A stretch of 64,000 nt of DNA from Streptomyces zhihengii (GTDB lineage Bacteria > Actinomycetota > Actinomycetes > Streptomycetales > Streptomycetaceae). The stretch spans positions 372,001 to 436,000 of the forward strand of contig NZ_JAFEJA010000001.1 of NCBI RefSeq assembly GCF_016919245.1, in the 5' to 3' direction. A program made the position numbers and the translations under genes. Positions 34,141 to 42,139 of the stretch are shown here, one piece after another (the stretch's first letter is position 1; every line of letters begins with the position of its first letter). The notes beneath the pieces were generated by a model. It ran no database searches, was not told where the DNA came from, and was given only the letters and a program-made list of their open reading frames with translations.

Positions 34141-35076
34141 GTGCCTCCTTCGCCCCAGCCGGTTCCCGCGGCAGACCCCGCCGGTACCGCACCGCCGGAC
34201 GCCGGGGAGACGCCCCCCGCGCCCGCACACGCCACCACCGCGCCGTCCGAATCCGCGCCGTCCCAATCCGCGCCGTCCGACGCCGCGCCCTCCGTCCGCG
34301 CGCCGCGTGAGGCAGCGCCGCGTGAGGCAGCGCCGCGTGAGGCAGCGCCGCGTGAGGCAGCGCCGCAGGAGGCAGCGCTGCGCGACGCCCCGCTGCTGAC
34401 CCGTGAGGAGAGCGGCGGGCGGTGGCCGATGGTGCTCTGGGTCCCGGGCCGCGGCATGCGCATGATCTCCAGCGCGCCGCTCGGCGGCGGCACCGGGGAG
34501 CGGGAGTGGGTGCTGAACGCGCAGGTGCCGCCCGGCTACCGGCGTATGGACCCGGCCGCCCATCTCGCCTCGCTGGCCCGCGCGGCGGGCGCGACCGGGC
34601 CGGGGGTGGGCCTGATGACCGCCGCTGACGTCCGCGCCCGCCGCTGGGCCGCGGACGGCGGTGTGGAGGCCCTGGTGACCGCGGGGATCGGCGTACGGGG
34701 CTGGGCCGCCGTGCCCGCGCCGGGCGAACCGGGGCCGCGCCGGGCGGGCACGATCAACATCGTGGTGTCCGTGCCCGTGCCGCTGTCCGACGCCGCCCTC
34801 GTCAACGCGGTCGCGACGGCGACCGAGGCCAAGGTGCAGGCCCTGCTGGACGCGGGCGCCGACGCCTCCGGCACCCCGACCGACGCCGTGTGCGTGGCCG
34901 CCGCCCGGCCGGTCGCCGGGCAGCGGCCGGAGCCGTTCGCCGGGCCCCGTTCGGTGTGGGGGGCGCGGGTGGCGCGCGCCGTGCACCGGGCCGTCGCGGA
35001 GGCGTGCCGGGCCGAACTCGCCCGCGTGCCCGGGCAGTCCGCCGTCCCCGCGCCGCGGGAGCGGCCCGCCCGCTGA
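34141..35076 (+). CDS. Adenosylcobinamide amidohydrolase (CbiZ family)
   Basis: 311-aa protein. The C-terminal two thirds match CbiZ: LNAQVPPGYRRMDPAAHLASL, GVGLMTAADVRAR, VTAGIGVRGW, GTINIVVSVPVPLSDAALVNAV and TATEAKVQALL. It cleaves the aminopropanol arm from adenosylcobinamide to give adenosylcobyric acid, salvaging incomplete corrinoids. The first about 85 residues are a disordered Ala/Pro/Ser/Glu tail built of 5-residue repeats, which CbiZ enzymes do not need. No other cobalamin genes are adjacent. The start rests on the leaderless -10 box. Confidence 0.85.
   Translation: MPPSPQPVPAADPAGTAPPDAGETPPAPAHATTAPSESAPSQSAPSDAAPSVRAPREAAPREAAPREAAPREAAPQEAALRDAPLLTREESGGRWPMVLWVPGRGMRMISSAPLGGGTGEREWVLNAQVPPGYRRMDPAAHLASLARAAGATGPGVGLMTAADVRARRWAADGGVEALVTAGIGVRGWAAVPAPGEPGPRRAGTINIVVSVPVPLSDAALVNAVATATEAKVQALLDAGADASGTPTDAVCVAAARPVAGQRPEPFAGPRSVWGARVARAVHRAVAEACRAELARVPGQSAVPAPRERPAR
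34301..34375. repeat. 15-bp in-frame tandem repeat, 5 copies
   Basis: Four perfect copies of a 15-bp unit (34301-34360) and a fifth with one variant region (34361-34375), encoding PREAA-type pentapeptides in the tail of the CbiZ-like protein. Three related 15-bp units encoding SAPSx precede them at about 34250-34290. The unit is a multiple of three, so length can change without a frameshift. Confidence 0.9.
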
Positions 35077-35258
35077 GCGCGTCCGGGCCCCGGTGACACC
35101 GGTGATTACGCCGATGCCTCCCGGTCCGCCGCGCCCCGACAGTGGCACCGCCATCGAACACGGCGATGCCACTCGCGGGATCCCCGACGGCGCCCGGTCC
35201 TCCCCGGCCGGGCGGCCGTCCCCGCGGGGGCCGCCACGACCGAGAGGACGACTCCGTC

Positions 35259-36200
35259 GTGCAGCTCACCCCCACCACCTCCCCCACACCCTCCGGCTCC
35301 GCGCCGGACACCCGGCCCGGACGGCGCCGTCACCGGACGCTCCTGGCCGGACTGCTCGCCACGGCGGCCGCCGCCGCCCTCACCACCGTCGCGGTGCCCG
35401 GCGCGCAGGCCGCCGACAACCCCTACGAGCGCGGCCCCGCGCCGACCACGTCGAGCATCGAGGCCGTGCGCGGGTCGTACGCCGTCTCGCAGACCAGTGT
35501 GTCCTCGCTGAGCGTCACGGGCTTCGGCGGCGGCACCATCTACTACCCGACGTCAACCTCCGACGGCACCTTCGGCGCGGTGGCCATCTCGCCCGGCTTC
35601 ACCGCGTACCAGTCCTCGATCGCCTGGCTCGGGCCGCGCCTCGCCTCGCAGGGCTTCGTCGTCTTCACCATCGACACCAACACCACGCTCGACCAGCCCG
35701 ACAGCCGGGGCCGCCAACTGCTCGCCGCCCTCGACTACCTGACGCAGCGCAGTTCGGTGCGGGCGCGCATCGACACGACCCGGCTCGGTGTGATGGGCCA
35801 CTCCATGGGCGGCGGCGGCACGCTGGAGGCCGCCAAGAGCCGGCCCTCGCTCCAGGCCGCCATCCCGCTGACCGGCTGGAACCTGGACACGACCTGGCCG
35901 GAGGTCAGCACCCCGACCCTGGTCATCGGCGCGGACGGGGACACCGTCGCGCCCGTCGCCTCGCACTCGGAGCCGTTCTACCAGTCGCTTCCGAGTTCCC
36001 TGGACAAGGCGTACCTGGAGCTCAACAACGCCAGCCACTTCACGCCCAACACCTCGGACACGACGATCGCGAAGTACAGCATCTCCTGGCTCAAGCGGTT
36101 CATCGACAACGACACCCGCTACGAGCAGTTCCTCTGCCCCATCCCCCGCCCCAGCCTCACCATCGACGAGTACCGCGGCACCTGCCCCCACTCGTCCTGA
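35259..36200 (+). CDS. Secreted polyester hydrolase/cutinase-type lipase, copy 1
   Basis: 313-aa exported alpha/beta hydrolase closely matching Streptomyces exfoliatus lipase and the actinobacterial cutinases that hydrolyse polyesters. An RR-containing N-terminus and hydrophobic core ([16 protein letters not shown]) lead to an AQA cleavage site before ADNPYERGP. The triad is Ser182 (GHSMGGG), Asp228 (GADGDT) and His260 (ASHFTPN). Two C-terminal cysteines (in FLCPIP and GTCPHSS) should form the family disulfide. GTG 35259 follows GAGAGGA. The next gene is a recent duplicate. A LuxR regulator lies downstream. Confidence 0.93.
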   Translation: MQLTPTTSPTPSGSAPDTRPGRRRHRTLLAGLLATAAAAALTTVAVPGAQAADNPYERGPAPTTSSIEAVRGSYAVSQTSVSSLSVTGFGGGTIYYPTSTSDGTFGAVAISPGFTAYQSSIAWLGPRLASQGFVVFTIDTNTTLDQPDSRGRQLLAALDYLTQRSSVRARIDTTRLGVMGHSMGGGGTLEAAKSRPSLQAAIPLTGWNLDTTWPEVSTPTLVIGADGDTVAPVASHSEPFYQSLPSSLDKAYLELNNASHFTPNTSDTTIAKYSISWLKRFIDNDTRYEQFLCPIPRPSLTIDEYRGTCPHSS

Positions 36201-36335
36201 GCCGCAGCCGCACCGGCCGGCCCGACGCACCACGGCCGGACGGCGGTTGCGCTCCGAGCGCGCCCGCCGTCCGGCACGGGTACCGGCGAATCCGCCGGTA
36301 CCGCCATGCTCCACCCGAGAGGACGGGACCCCCTC

Positions 36336-37286
36336 ATGCAGCGCAAGGACGACAGCGCCGGATCCACCACATCCACCGCATCCACCGCGCCGGCCGCCCG
36401 GCCCGGACGGCGCCCGCACCGCCGGCTCATGGCCGGGGTGCTGGCCACGGCCGCCGCGGCCGCCCTGACCACCGTCGCGGTGCCCGGCGCGCAGGCCGCC
36501 GACAACCCCTACGAGCGCGGCCCCGCGCCGAGCACGTCGAGCATCGAGGCCCTGCGCGGGCCGTACTCCGTCTCCCAGACCAGCGTGTCCTCGCTGAGCG
36601 TCACGGGCTTCGGCGGCGGCACCATCTACTACCCGACGTCGACCTCCGACGGCACCTTCGGGGCCGTGGTGATCTCCCCGGGCTTCACCGCCTACGAGTC
36701 CTCGATCGCCTGGCTCGGGCCGCGCCTGGCCTCGCAGGGCTTCGTCGTCTTCACCATCGACACCAACACCACGCTGGACCAGCCCGACAGCCGGGGCCGC
36801 CAACTGCTGTCCGCGCTGGACTACCTGACGGGCCGCAGCGCGGTCCGCTCCCGGGTGGACTCCTCGCGGCTCGGTGTGATGGGCCACTCCATGGGCGGCG
36901 GCGGCACGCTGGAGGCCGCCAAGACCCGGCCCTCGCTCCAGGCCGCCATCCCGCTGACCCCCTGGAACCTCGACAAGTCGTGGCCCGAGGTCAGCACCCC
37001 GACCCTGGTCATCGGCGCGGACGGGGACACCATCGCGCCCGTCGCCTCCCACTCGGAGCCGTTCTACCAGTCGCTTCCGAGTTCCCTGGACAAGGCGTAC
37101 CTGGAGCTCAACAACGCCAGCCACTTCACGCCCAACACCTCGGACACCACGATCGCGAAGTACAGCATCTCCTGGCTCAAGCGGTTCATCGACAACGACA
37201 CCCGCTACGAGCAGTTCCTCTGCCCCATCCCCCGCCCCAGCCTCACCATCGACGAGTACCGCGGCACCTGCCCCCACTCGTCCTGA
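36336..37286 (+). CDS. Secreted polyester hydrolase/cutinase-type lipase, copy 2
   Basis: 316-aa paralogue of the preceding gene, with triad Ser185, Asp231 and His263 and the same C-terminal cysteine pair. The last about 300 bp of the two genes differ at only about three positions, while the N-terminal signal regions are unrelated beyond the hydrophobic core. Near the active site LTGWN in copy 1 is LTPWN here. The ribosome site (GAGAGGA, 12 nt before ATG 36336) and its flank are shared, so the duplication included the upstream border. It is 135 bp after copy 1, probably co-transcribed or with its own weak promoter. Confidence 0.93.
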   Translation: MQRKDDSAGSTTSTASTAPAARPGRRPHRRLMAGVLATAAAAALTTVAVPGAQAADNPYERGPAPSTSSIEALRGPYSVSQTSVSSLSVTGFGGGTIYYPTSTSDGTFGAVVISPGFTAYESSIAWLGPRLASQGFVVFTIDTNTTLDQPDSRGRQLLSALDYLTGRSAVRSRVDSSRLGVMGHSMGGGGTLEAAKTRPSLQAAIPLTPWNLDKSWPEVSTPTLVIGADGDTIAPVASHSEPFYQSLPSSLDKAYLELNNASHFTPNTSDTTIAKYSISWLKRFIDNDTRYEQFLCPIPRPSLTIDEYRGTCPHSS

Positions 37287-37289
37287 GCC

Positions 37290-37410
37290 ACCGCGCCGGG
37301 ACCCTCCGGCACCGCACCACCGCACCACCGCGCCGAACCCTCCGGCGCCGAACCACCGCACCACCGCGCCGGGCCCCTCCGGCACCGCACCACCGCACCA
37401 CCGCACTCCG
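37290..37410. repeat. Tandem repeat of about 37 bp, 3 copies, after the polyester hydrolases
   Basis: Units starting at 37290, 37327 and 37363 share ACCGCGCCGgg, CCCTCCGGC and CACCGCACCACCGCACC blocks, with ACCACCGC micro-repeats inside. It starts four bases past the stop codon. The region from 37287 to 37629 holds no gene; after the repeats it is ordinary GC-rich DNA up to the LuxR promoter. Confidence 0.8.
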
Positions 37411-37629
37411 CCCGGCGGCGGTCGCGCCTCCCGCGCGTCCGCCGCCTTCGCGCGCCCGGACACCGGCGCGCCCCCGCGGCCCCCGCCCCACCGCCTGTGC
37501 CGGCGCACAGAGTTGCCCCGCCCGGCTTGGGAGAACGGCCAGCGTCCTGACCCCGGACGCCGCCTTCGGCGCAGGTCAGAGTGGGTGCGACGGCCGCCCG
37601 GGCATGCGGAGCAGCCGCTTCCCCGGCGG

Positions 37630-37647
37630 GTTACGCGGACGTAACGT
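37630..37647 (+). promoter_or_regulatory. Dyad and leaderless -10 of the LuxR gene
   Basis: GTTAC-N6-GTAAC (37630-37645) overlaps TAACGT (37642-37647), a -10 placed 7 nt before the GTG at 37655. A protein bound to the dyad would cover the -10, as in autoregulation. A related dyad, CTTAC-GCG-GTAAG, lies at 41798-41810. Confidence 0.5.
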
Positions 37648-37654
37648 ACCGGGC

Positions 37655-40393
37655 GTGACCGGAGACATGACCGCACAGGATTCCCTGCGGCTGTACGGCC
37701 GCACCACCGAACTGGCCGATGTGGCCGCCCTGCTGGAGCGGCTGCGGTCCGGCCCGGGCGGCGCCCTCGTCGTCGCCGGAGACCCTGGACTCGGGCGCAG
37801 CGCGCTGCTGGAGCACGCGATGCGCGGCTTCGGCGCCGGGGCCGCGCTGCTGGTCCGCGCGGAGCCGGGCGAGCGCCATCTGCCGTCGAGCGGGCTGAGA
37901 TCGCTGCTGGCCTCCCACGCCCAGGTGCTCGGCCCGGCGCCGCGTTCCCCGGACGGTCCGCCGGAACCCGGGGAACTGCTCGACGCGCTGGGCAGCCGGC
38001 GCGGCTCGGGCGGGCCGCTGCTGGTGTGCGTCGACGACGCCGACCTGTGGGACGCGGGCTCCCGCGCCGCCCTCGGCTTCGCGGCGCGCCGCGCCGGCCG
38101 GCTGCGGGGCGTGGGGCTGCTGCTGACGGTGGCCGGACGGCGGGTGGACAGCCCGGAGTTCGCCGGCGTGCCCGCGGTCCGGCTGCGCCCGCTGGACGAC
38201 GGGGCGGCCGGGGAGCTGCTCGACGAGCTGACCGGCGGCTCCTGCCCGTCGGCCGTCCGTGAGGAGCTGCTGCACGAGGCCGCCGGCAATCCCGCGCTGC
38301 TGACGGCGCTGGCGGACCGGCTGACGGCCCCGCAGTTGTCGGGGGTGGCGCCGCTGCCGCGGCCGCTCGCCGACGGCGGTGTCCTGATGCGCGTCGCCGG
38401 CGGGCGGCTCGCGGAGCTGGCCCCGGACGCGGGGACGCTGCTGCTGCTGGTGGCCGCGGCGCAGGAGCTCGCCCCCGAAGGACCCGGCGCGGACGCGGCG
38501 CTGGTGCTGCGGGCGGCGCGGGCGGCCGGGGTGCCGGCCGGGGCGCTGGACGCGGCCGAGGCGGCCGGGATCGTGCGCACCGCCGGGAGCCGGATCCGCT
38601 TCGACGACCCGCTGCTGCGCCGCGCGGTCCACGCGGGCGCGCCGCTGTCGCGGCGGCGGGCCGCGCACAGTCTGCTGGCCGCGGCGCTGCACGGGGTGCG
38701 GCACCGGCTGCCGCGGCTGCTGCACCGGGCGATGGCCGCGCAGGGGCCCGATCCCCGGCTGGCGGGCGTCCTCGCGGCCGTCGCGTCGTCGCCCGACATC
38801 CGGGCGGGGCACGGGGAGCGGGCGGTCGCGCTGGCCCGGGCGGGTGAGCTGTCGGCCGCGGGCAGCGCGCGGACCGCCCGGTTCACGGCGGGGGCCGAGC
38901 ACGCCCGGCTCGCGGGGCTGCCGCACCGGGCCCGGGAGCTGCTCGCGGCGGCGGGCGAGGGGCCGGCGCACGACGCGGTGCGCGGTTCCGCGGAGCTGGT
39001 GCGGGGCACGCTGACGCTCCAGGACGGTCCGGTGGGCGACGCGTACGGCAGTCTGCTGCTCGCCGCCTCGCTGCTGGGTCCCTACGATCCGGAGCGTGCG
39101 CTGGTGGCCCGGCTCACGGCGCTGGCCGCGGCCTGGTCCGGGGGTGATCACGCGGCCTGTGTGGCGGCGCTCTCCGGTGTCGGACGGGGTCCGGTGGACG
39201 ACTACCGCACCGGCATGCTGGCGGCGCTGAGCGCCCGGCTGGACGAGGCGCGGGCGCCGCTGCGGCGGGTGATGGAGCGCGCCGAGGCGGAGCAGGACCC
39301 GGAGCGTCTGGTGCAGGCCGGCAGCGCGGCGCTGGTGCTGGGCAACATCGCGGGCGCGTGCCATCTGGGCGCGCGGGCGCTGGCCGCGGCGAGGTCGCAC
39401 GACGTGGCGGCGTACGTCCCCCGGGCGCTGGAGCAGCTCGCCTACGCCGAGCTGCGCGCGGGCCGGCACACCCGGGCGAGGGCCCATGCGGAGGAGGGGC
39501 TGCGGGTGGCCCACCGGGCGGGGCAGCGCAACACCGCGGCGCACCATCACGCCGTGCTGGCGTTCGTGGCGGCGGTGGAGGGGGACGCGCCGGCGGTGGC
39601 CCGGCACGCGGACGCGTCGCTGTCGGTGGCCGGGCCGCACGGGCTGGCGCAGGCCGCCACGCTCGCGGAGTGGGCGCGGGGGCTGGCCGATCTGGGGCGG
39701 GGCCTGGCCGCCGAGGCGGTGGCACGGCTGGGGCCGCTGGTGCGGCCCGGCCACCGCACGGGGCACTTCGCGCTGCGCTGGCTCGCGCTGCCGTGCTTCG
39801 TCGAGGCGGCGGTCCTGGCCGGTGAGCGGGAGGAGACGGCCGCCGCGGTGGAGGAGTTCGCCCTGTGGGCGGCGCAGGGCGCCGATCCCCAGGCGTCGGC
39901 GCAGCTCGCCCGATGCCGGGCGCTGCTGGCGCCGCCGGCCGCGGCCGAGGAGTTGTGGGGGCAGGCGCTGGCCCGGCACGAGCTGGCGGGCGGCGACTTC
40001 GAGCGGGGGCGGACCCTGCTGCTGTACGGGATGTGGCTGCGGCGCCGGCGGAGGCTGCGGGAGGCGCGCGGGCGGCTGCGGGACGCGCTGTGCGCGTTCG
40101 AGCGCTGCGGGGCGCGGGTGTGGGCGGACCAGACCCGCGCGGAGCTGCGGGCGACGGGCGGTGCGACGGGCGGGAGCGCCGGGCCGCTGGAACGTCTCAC
40201 TCCGCAGCAGTTGCGGATCGCGCGGTGCGTGGCCGACGGGGCGACGAACCGGGAGGTCGCGCTGCGGCTGTCGGTGAGCCCCCGCACCGTCGACCACCAT
40301 CTGCGGAACGTGTTCGCCGCGCTCGGTGTGCGATCGCGCGTGGAGCTGTCCCGTCTGGTCGACCGTGCCGAAAAGAGACCTTCACACCCCTAG
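37655..40393 (+). CDS. LuxR-family regulator with AAA ATPase domain (LAL type)
   Basis: 912-aa large ATP-binding LuxR regulator. The Walker A at residues 42-49 reads GDPGLGRS with Arg in place of the usual Lys; Walker B is LLVCVDDAD. Residues about 400-830 are helical TPR-like repeats. The C-terminal GerE-type HTH is intact (LTPQQLRIARCVADGATNRE, then SVSPRTVDHHLRNVFAALGV). The GTG at 37655 is chosen from the leaderless -10; an in-frame ATG at 37667 is the alternative. It lies between the polyester hydrolases and the PucR/transport genes and may control either. Confidence 0.85.
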   Translation: MTGDMTAQDSLRLYGRTTELADVAALLERLRSGPGGALVVAGDPGLGRSALLEHAMRGFGAGAALLVRAEPGERHLPSSGLRSLLASHAQVLGPAPRSPDGPPEPGELLDALGSRRGSGGPLLVCVDDADLWDAGSRAALGFAARRAGRLRGVGLLLTVAGRRVDSPEFAGVPAVRLRPLDDGAAGELLDELTGGSCPSAVREELLHEAAGNPALLTALADRLTAPQLSGVAPLPRPLADGGVLMRVAGGRLAELAPDAGTLLLLVAAAQELAPEGPGADAALVLRAARAAGVPAGALDAAEAAGIVRTAGSRIRFDDPLLRRAVHAGAPLSRRRAAHSLLAAALHGVRHRLPRLLHRAMAAQGPDPRLAGVLAAVASSPDIRAGHGERAVALARAGELSAAGSARTARFTAGAEHARLAGLPHRARELLAAAGEGPAHDAVRGSAELVRGTLTLQDGPVGDAYGSLLLAASLLGPYDPERALVARLTALAAAWSGGDHAACVAALSGVGRGPVDDYRTGMLAALSARLDEARAPLRRVMERAEAEQDPERLVQAGSAALVLGNIAGACHLGARALAAARSHDVAAYVPRALEQLAYAELRAGRHTRARAHAEEGLRVAHRAGQRNTAAHHHAVLAFVAAVEGDAPAVARHADASLSVAGPHGLAQAATLAEWARGLADLGRGLAAEAVARLGPLVRPGHRTGHFALRWLALPCFVEAAVLAGEREETAAAVEEFALWAAQGADPQASAQLARCRALLAPPAAAEELWGQALARHELAGGDFERGRTLLLYGMWLRRRRRLREARGRLRDALCAFERCGARVWADQTRAELRATGGATGGSAGPLERLTPQQLRIARCVADGATNREVALRLSVSPRTVDHHLRNVFAALGVRSRVELSRLVDRAEKRPSHP

Positions 40394-40495
40394 GGACCGA
40401 CCGGACGGTATGCGATCCTTCGGGTTCGACGCAATGTCCGGTTCGCGGGCCCGCACGCCCACGCCGGACGGAACCGATTTCGGTGGAGGGCCGCG

Positions 40496-41776
40496 ATGCA
40501 GCACGTCGTACGAAGCCGGATCAGGGCGCTGCCCGACGTCCCGTCCGCCGTGGCGCACGGCACGGCGCGCGTCCGCTCGCTCGTCAACGCCGAGGCGCTC
40601 GGCGTGCTCCACCGGGCCGCGCGGGTCCTGCTGGACGACCTGCCGGAGCTGACCGACCGGCTGGTGGCCGAACTGCGCGACCAGGAACCGGCCTACCAGG
40701 CGGCGATCGAGTCCGACGCCGCCGATGTGTGGCAGGAGGTGCACCGGTCGCTGCGGCACAGCGTGAACTCCCTCATCGATCCCCGCAGCAGCCGGGACGC
40801 CGCCCGCCGGTGCTCCTGGAAGATCGGCGCGGGCCGGGCGGAGCAGGGGCTGCCGCTCGACGCGCTGCTGCACGCGTTCCGGCTCGGCGGGGCGATGGTG
40901 TGGCAGGGCCTGGTCGAGGAGACCGCCCGTCACCACCCCGACGACGTGCGGCTGCTGGTGCACGTGGCCGCCGACGTGTGGAACTTCGTGGACGAGCACT
41001 GCACCCTCGTCGCCGAGGCGTACCGCCAGGTCGAGCGCCGGCTCACCTGGCGCCGGGAGAACCGGCTGCGGGTGATGACGGCCGCGCTCCTGGACGGCAC
41101 CACCCGGATCGCCGATCTCGCCGAGGTCTCGGCCGCGCTCGACCTCCCGGAGCAGGGGCGGTACGCGGTGGTGCTGGTCGACGGCCCGGGGTCCGCCTAC
41201 GCGGGCGCCCGCACCGCGGCCGTGCTGCCGGGGACGCGCGTGGTGTGGCACACCGGGGCGGACGTGGAACTCGGCATCGTGCTGCTCACCGGCGAGGAGG
41301 GTCCCGACGGCACCCTGGCGAGGCTCGCCCGGGACGTCGCGGGACCGCCGGGCGCGCGGATCGGCATCAGTTCGGCCGTCGACGGCCTCGCCTCGGTGGG
41401 CGACGCCCGCCGGCTCGCGGAGACCGCGCTGCGCGCCTGTCCCGAGGGCGGCGGGACGGTGCTGCTCGACGAGCACCTGCCGGCCGCCCTGGTGGTGTCG
41501 GCCCCCGCGCTCGGCACCGCGCTCGCGGACCGGGTGCTCGGACCGCTGCTGCGGCTCGACCCGTCCGACCGGGACCTGCTGCTGGACACGCTCGCCGTGT
41601 GGCTCGACTGCGAGGGCTCGGCCCAGCGCGCCAGCAGCCGGCTGTACTGCCACCGCAACACCGTCCTCAACCGGCTGCGCCGCTGCGAGCAGCTCACCGG
41701 CCGGTCGCTGGCCCGTCCCGCCGACGTCGTGGAGATCTCCCTGGCCCTGACGGCCCGCCGGCTGCTGCGCGTCTGA
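40496..41776 (+). CDS. PucR/CdaR-family transcriptional regulator
   Basis: 426-aa regulator. An N-terminal helical RsbR/PucR-type sensor domain (residues about 30-170) is followed by a GGDEF-like middle domain. The C-terminal PucR HTH is clear: LLLDTLAVWLDCEGSAQRAS, then LYCHRNTVLNRLRRCEQLTG. ATG 40496 follows GTGGAGGG. Such proteins often activate nearby genes for use of purines, amino acids or other nitrogen compounds. It directly precedes the symporter and liv genes, so it is the best candidate to control them. Confidence 0.88.
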   Translation: MQHVVRSRIRALPDVPSAVAHGTARVRSLVNAEALGVLHRAARVLLDDLPELTDRLVAELRDQEPAYQAAIESDAADVWQEVHRSLRHSVNSLIDPRSSRDAARRCSWKIGAGRAEQGLPLDALLHAFRLGGAMVWQGLVEETARHHPDDVRLLVHVAADVWNFVDEHCTLVAEAYRQVERRLTWRRENRLRVMTAALLDGTTRIADLAEVSAALDLPEQGRYAVVLVDGPGSAYAGARTAAVLPGTRVVWHTGADVELGIVLLTGEEGPDGTLARLARDVAGPPGARIGISSAVDGLASVGDARRLAETALRACPEGGGTVLLDEHLPAALVVSAPALGTALADRVLGPLLRLDPSDRDLLLDTLAVWLDCEGSAQRASSRLYCHRNTVLNRLRRCEQLTGRSLARPADVVEISLALTARRLLRV

Positions 41777-41797
41777 GCCGGGTTTCCGCCCAACACC

Positions 41798-41810
41798 CTT
41801 ACGCGGTAAG
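41798..41810. promoter_or_regulatory. CTTAC-GCG-GTAAG dyad before the symporter operon
   Basis: Perfect 5+5 inverted repeat with a 3-nt spacer, 22 bases past the PucR stop and about 105 bases before the symporter small subunit. It shares TTACGCGG and GTAA with the dyad in front of the LuxR gene. The rest of the 138-bp gap shows no gene. Confidence 0.45.
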
Positions 41811-41914
41811 CCGGTTGTGAGCCCGCACAGCACGTCCGCACAGGTGCCGTGCGGGTGCACCGCCGGCCCGCCGCGCACTGGTCGGCGCGCCGGGCCCGTG
41901 GTGCCGTGACCGGC

Positions 41915-42139
41915 ATGTCGATTACCCGTACGCGCCACCCGCGCGAACTCGTGTGGGCGGTGCGGCTGCTCGCCTTCCACCTCGCCCTGATCGCGGCCGG
42001 CGCCGCGGCCGGCGGCCTCCTCCCGGCGCCCCTGCTGTTCCTGCTCACCGCGGCCGACGCCGGTCTGCTCCTGTGGTGCCTGTCCGCCTTCGTGACCGGC
42101 GGCCGCGGTGCCCGGGGCACGGACGGTGAGGCGTCGTGA
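41915..42139 (+). CDS. Small two-helix membrane protein, partner of the SSS symporter
   Basis: 74-aa protein with two hydrophobic helices (LAFHLALIAAGAAAGG and LLFLLTAADAGLLLWCLSAFV). It sits where a DUF485-like small subunit precedes acetate-type sodium:solute symporters, and its stop overlaps the symporter GTG (GTGA at 42136-42139). ATG 41915 has no strong ribosome site; GTG 41906 in frame is the alternative. It probably assists assembly or function of the symporter. Confidence 0.7.
   Translation: MSITRTRHPRELVWAVRLLAFHLALIAAGAAAGGLLPAPLLFLLTAADAGLLLWCLSAFVTGGRGARGTDGEAS

Noticed and set aside
35093..40393. A 1766-codon open frame on the plus strand running through both hydrolases and the LuxR gene
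   Set aside because: It is open only because of extreme GC; it is out of frame with the hydrolase genes, and its first half has no protein-like text. Only its last 912 codons are the LuxR gene.
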